Assembly: GCA_045540355.1 (NCBI GenBank)
Contig: JAZQHB010000054.1
Span: 1 to 6,384 of the forward strand
Reading direction: 5' to 3'
DNA from: RGIG2945 sp045540355
GTDB taxonomy: Bacteria; Bacillota; Clostridia; Oscillospirales; Acutalibacteraceae
Length of the DNA stretch: 6,384 bases
In this document: positions 3,939 to 6,384 of the stretch, piece by piece
Layout of the letters: each line of letters starts with the position of its first letter
How positions within the stretch are numbered: the first letter of the stretch is position 1
Translations under genes and position numbers: made by a program
Notes under the pieces: model-generated
What the model was told of the DNA's origin: nothing
Database searches by the model: none
The model's input: only the letters and a program-made list of their open reading frames with translations

Positions 3939-6384
3939 AAGACTTGCTCCTATCAATAATGTATTTCTCTGTTTCGGTCAGTAAAATATCAAAGATATAT
4001 CTTCTGTAGCCTGCCGCAACAACATAAGGCACAGCATCATTCAACCTGATAATTTTTGAAAGAAGCTTTCTGCATTCTTCTGTTACCGCTTCCCTGTAAT
4101 CATAGGTTTTTGACTTGTTTCTGTATGCTAACATCATTGCAGTCATTTCATCGCTGTCATTTTCAAAATGAAGTGAAGTAAGGTTACGCAATTTGTTTTC
4201 GGCATATCTGTCGCAGATAATATCAGAAAACACTCTGTCACCATTGTGTCTAAAATCACAGAATAAATCAATATAGCTTTCAAAGCGTTCACCCACAAGA
4301 TATGTCCTTAAAAACCGTTCTCTTTCTTCGAGCGGCATAAACTGCCATTTGCACTCTTGTATCTGATTGTAGATTTCTTCAATTTCTTCGGGAGTAAAAT
4401 CTGTAAAAAGTGCATACAGCTCGTCCGTGTCATAATCATTTTCCTGACCACGCATAAAGAGAATTCGCTCAATGTCGGATTTCCTTTCCGGTATATCAGA
4501 CCTGTTTCTGTTGTTACGAATTTTTTTTAAGCAATGTTCGTAGTCATTCAGCAGTGCTGAAACTCTGTTCAACTTCTTTTTATCAAGACCTGCTTTCCAA
4601 TCGGGATTTTGAGCAAAGGTAAAAATTTCATTGTCAGGTGCAGTCGGTTCTTTTGCTTTAGGCGTATTCCTTTTCAGCTCATAAGCATAATACGGAAGTC
4701 TTTCAAGATTAGAGCTGACAGCCGACCAATCGGTGTTTTTGAAGAATTCTCTGAATTGTTGGTCATAGGTCTTTTTATACCAAGACATGCGTTCATTCTG
4801 CTTTTCGATAAGTGACTTGTATTTGAGAAACAGACTTTTCGGCGCTCTGTTAGTTACAAGATATTCCGAAAGGTCAGGCTTTACACCGCTTTTTGCAGAG
4901 TCAATTTCAAGACCTGTAAGAATAGCAAGGATTTCAGTTTCTTTTCTGTACTGTGCCTTCTTGCCCTTTGCATTTTCGTCATAAGCTAAAATACTTCTGT
5001 TAAGTGCCGCATTTGAGATTTGTCCCACACGGGAGGAAAAAGTATTCTTAACAGTTTCAAACCTTGCTTCCCAATTATTAGCATCGGATACAATTGGCTC
5101 TTCTGTGGGGATGAATAACAAAGGCAACGGGTTATCACTTTTGCCGTAATACTCGGGCTCGGTATCTTTGGTATAAAGATAAGAAATGATAATGTGGTCG
5201 GCAATAGTCTTTACCATATCACCGTCAAAATCAGCACCGCCAAGTCTCATAGGTATATCGGAATTATCCGACACCATAATGACATCGGTTAAATGGCTGA
5301 AATATTTGTTTCTGTAATATCCCACTTCTTTTAAAGGTCGCACCTGAACGCTTTCATTTTTAGATATATGAGGATTGCGAAGAAGTGAATATTTGTAATC
5401 TGTACCGTAGCTGTTACCGGGAGCATAAACAAAATTATTAGACAATTCTTCGTTACTAATGTCAGTAAATTTCCTGCTGCCATCAGCAAGAAAAGCAAAA
5501 AGTGACATTAAATCAGCAGACAAATATCTGTTATCACCCTGAACAAAAAGCTGACCGATTGCATACTTTCTCAAAATGTTTTCTGCAACGTCATCAATAT
5601 CTTTAGAAAAGAAAGGTTCATCAATGAGCAATGAATTTGTGTTAATCAGCTTTGCTTTGGTTTTTAAATCTTCATTGCTGTCATCCAAATGTTTAGTGTA
5701 ATAATCTATTCTGTATTTTCTGTTGTTGCAGTAATCGTAATATGCCTGCTCCGTTGCTTTTGTCAGCCACTCTCTTTTATCACGTGACGGACTTTCTTTC
5801 CAGCCTGAAGGCAAATCTTTAGGTCTGAATTTTTCTTCGGGTATTGCAATGGTATTTAAAAACTGAAAGTTAAGCTCAGTTAAATCTTCACTTTCTCCTT
5901 TACCCACATTTGAAATGTATAACGAGTGTCTGTATTTTTCACAGCGGTCAAGATAATCGTTAAAGCTTAAACTGTTTTCTCTTAACCAACCTTTACCTTT
6001 GAACATTGTGTCGGTAAGAATAAGGTTAATCTTATCAACGGGATGTTCAACACCCCACATATCTTTAACTGAATATATACCTAAACTTTTAAGAAAAGAT
6101 TTGAAATCAACCTCGTGTACCATTCCCTTTATGTAAGGTAAACGAATCTGAAAAGAAGAATGAATATGCTTTTCGCAAAACTGTTTATCAATTTCTTTTG
6201 CGAATGAGGGTGAGATAAATCCTTCACCGTCAAATGAATCATACGAAAATTCAATATCCTTTTCGGTGCGGTTGTATTTTTTTACTGCCGTGTTTTTATC
6301 CTTTGATGTAACTGTTACTGCGTGAGTTTTAATAAATCGTTCCCAGGTTTTGATGATAACAATGCTGTCTTTATCAAAAAGATT
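3913..6384 (-). CDS. RDR/QDE-1-like double-psi-beta-barrel RNA polymerase, N-terminus cut by window edge
   Basis: The frame is open from the window edge, giving 823 visible residues. Motifs in order: DGEGFIS (52-58) and FQIRLPYIKG (78-87), the first-barrel signature of cellular RNA-dependent RNA polymerases; RNP (336-338); GGADFDGD (382-389), whose D385, D387 and D389 would hold the catalytic magnesium; GQISNAALN (454-462); and IDSAKSGVKPD (494-504), like the D-x-x-K-x-G block of eukaryotic RDRs. All barrel-core motifs are on one chain, as in QDE-1, RDRs and phage YonO, and not split as in cellular beta/beta'. The final ~300 residues are charged, helical and unassigned. The Met at 6123 is internal: using it as start would remove the first two motifs. 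The stop (3913-3915) lies inside the downstream partner gene. Expected activity is nucleotidyl transfer making RNA; whether the template is RNA or DNA, and the biological role, are unknown. Housekeeping RNA polymerase is unlikely, since beta/beta' landmarks are absent. Confidence 0.88.
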   Translation of the reverse strand, partial: NLFDKDSIVIIKTWERFIKTHAVTVTSKDKNTAVKKYNRTEKDIEFSYDSFDGEGFISPSFAKEIDKQFCEKHIHSSFQIRLPYIKGMVHEVDFKSFLKSLGIYSVKDMWGVEHPVDKINLILTDTMFKGKGWLRENSLSFNDYLDRCEKYRHSLYISNVGKGESEDLTELNFQFLNTIAIPEEKFRPKDLPSGWKESPSRDKREWLTKATEQAYYDYCNNRKYRIDYYTKHLDDSNEDLKTKAKLINTNSLLIDEPFFSKDIDDVAENILRKYAIGQLFVQGDNRYLSADLMSLFAFLADGSRKFTDISNEELSNNFVYAPGNSYGTDYKYSLLRNPHISKNESVQVRPLKEVGYYRNKYFSHLTDVIMVSDNSDIPMRLGGADFDGDMVKTIADHIIISYLYTKDTEPEYYGKSDNPLPLLFIPTEEPIVSDANNWEARFETVKNTFSSRVGQISNAALNRSILAYDENAKGKKAQYRKETEILAILTGLEIDSAKSGVKPDLSEYLVTNRAPKSLFLKYKSLIEKQNERMSWYKKTYDQQFREFFKNTDWSAVSSNLERLPYYAYELKRNTPKAKEPTAPDNEIFTFAQNPDWKAGLDKKKLNRVSALLNDYEHCLKKIRNNRNRSDIPERKSDIERILFMRGQENDYDTDELYALFTDFTPEEIEEIYNQIQECKWQFMPLEERERFLRTYLVGERFESYIDLFCDFRHNGDRVFSDIICDRYAENKLRNLTSLHFENDSDEMTAMMLAYRNKSKTYDYREAVTEECRKLLSKIIRLNDAVPYVVAAGYRRYIFDILLTETEKYIIDRSKSYVERDSRV
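3947..3951 (-). promoter_or_regulatory. Ribosome binding site deciding the partner-protein start
   Basis: AGGAG on the minus strand, eight bases before the ATG at 3936-3938 and inside the last codons of the polymerase gene. It selects the ATG over the in-frame TTG at 3956 and supports coupled translation of the two genes. Confidence 0.75.

Noticed and set aside
3939..3956. TTG start at 3956 for the partner protein
   Set aside because: It has no ribosome binding site at a proper distance; AGGAG at 3947-3951 points to the ATG at 3936-3938.
4609..5204. Short open frames in other frames over the polymerase gene
   Set aside because: They overlap the conserved polymerase frame, including the DFDGD and IDSAKSG regions, and have no domain character of their own.
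5218..5241. Housekeeping RNA polymerase beta' subunit, because of the ADFDGD motif
   Set aside because: The surrounding residues and the motifs before and after it follow the RDR pattern, and no rpoB/rpoC or ribosomal neighbours are present.

Overview
The window looks like an accessory region of a low-GC Gram-positive bacterium, most likely a gut Clostridia (Bacillota). It is AT-rich, has purine-rich GGAG/GAGG ribosome binding sites and an extended -10 promoter, and its MazG-like, GNAT and small kinase proteins are of types common in that group. The organism assignment is an inference; no rRNA, tRNA or taxonomic marker gene is present.

Left part (1-963). A truncated class I methyltransferase-like gene runs off the left edge on the minus strand. 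Divergent from it is a 186-residue plus-strand protein that looks like a stand-alone ADP-ribosyltransferase/NAD-glycohydrolase-fold toxin domain. It is followed by a 10-bp perfect dyad and a good Rho-independent terminator. No immunity gene follows it. The stretch 822-1238 has no convincing gene but holds several inverted repeats and a possible remnant of coding sequence.

Middle part (1239-3066). Four tightly packed minus-strand genes form one apparent operon. In transcription order they are a MazG-like nucleotide pyrophosphohydrolase, a GNAT acetyltransferase, a small P-loop kinase and a second GNAT acetyltransferase. A clear promoter (TTGATT, 18 bp, TGTTATAAT) sits just upstream of the first gene.

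Right part (3081-6384), the most interesting piece. A long minus-strand gene, cut by the right edge, encodes a protein with the ordered motifs of the cellular RNA-dependent RNA polymerase (QDE-1/RDR) branch of double-psi-beta-barrel RNA polymerases. These are DGEGFIS, FQIR...KG, RNP, the catalytic DFDGD, GQISNAALN and IDSAKSG. It has no housekeeping beta' subunit context. It overlaps by 26 nt a downstream 285-residue protein of unknown function with a probable C-terminal winged helix. The two are probably co-translated and work together. A bacterial single-chain RDR-like polymerase with a dedicated partner is a strong candidate for an uncharacterised system; its template (RNA or DNA) and role (mobile element, prophage or defence) cannot be read from this window.
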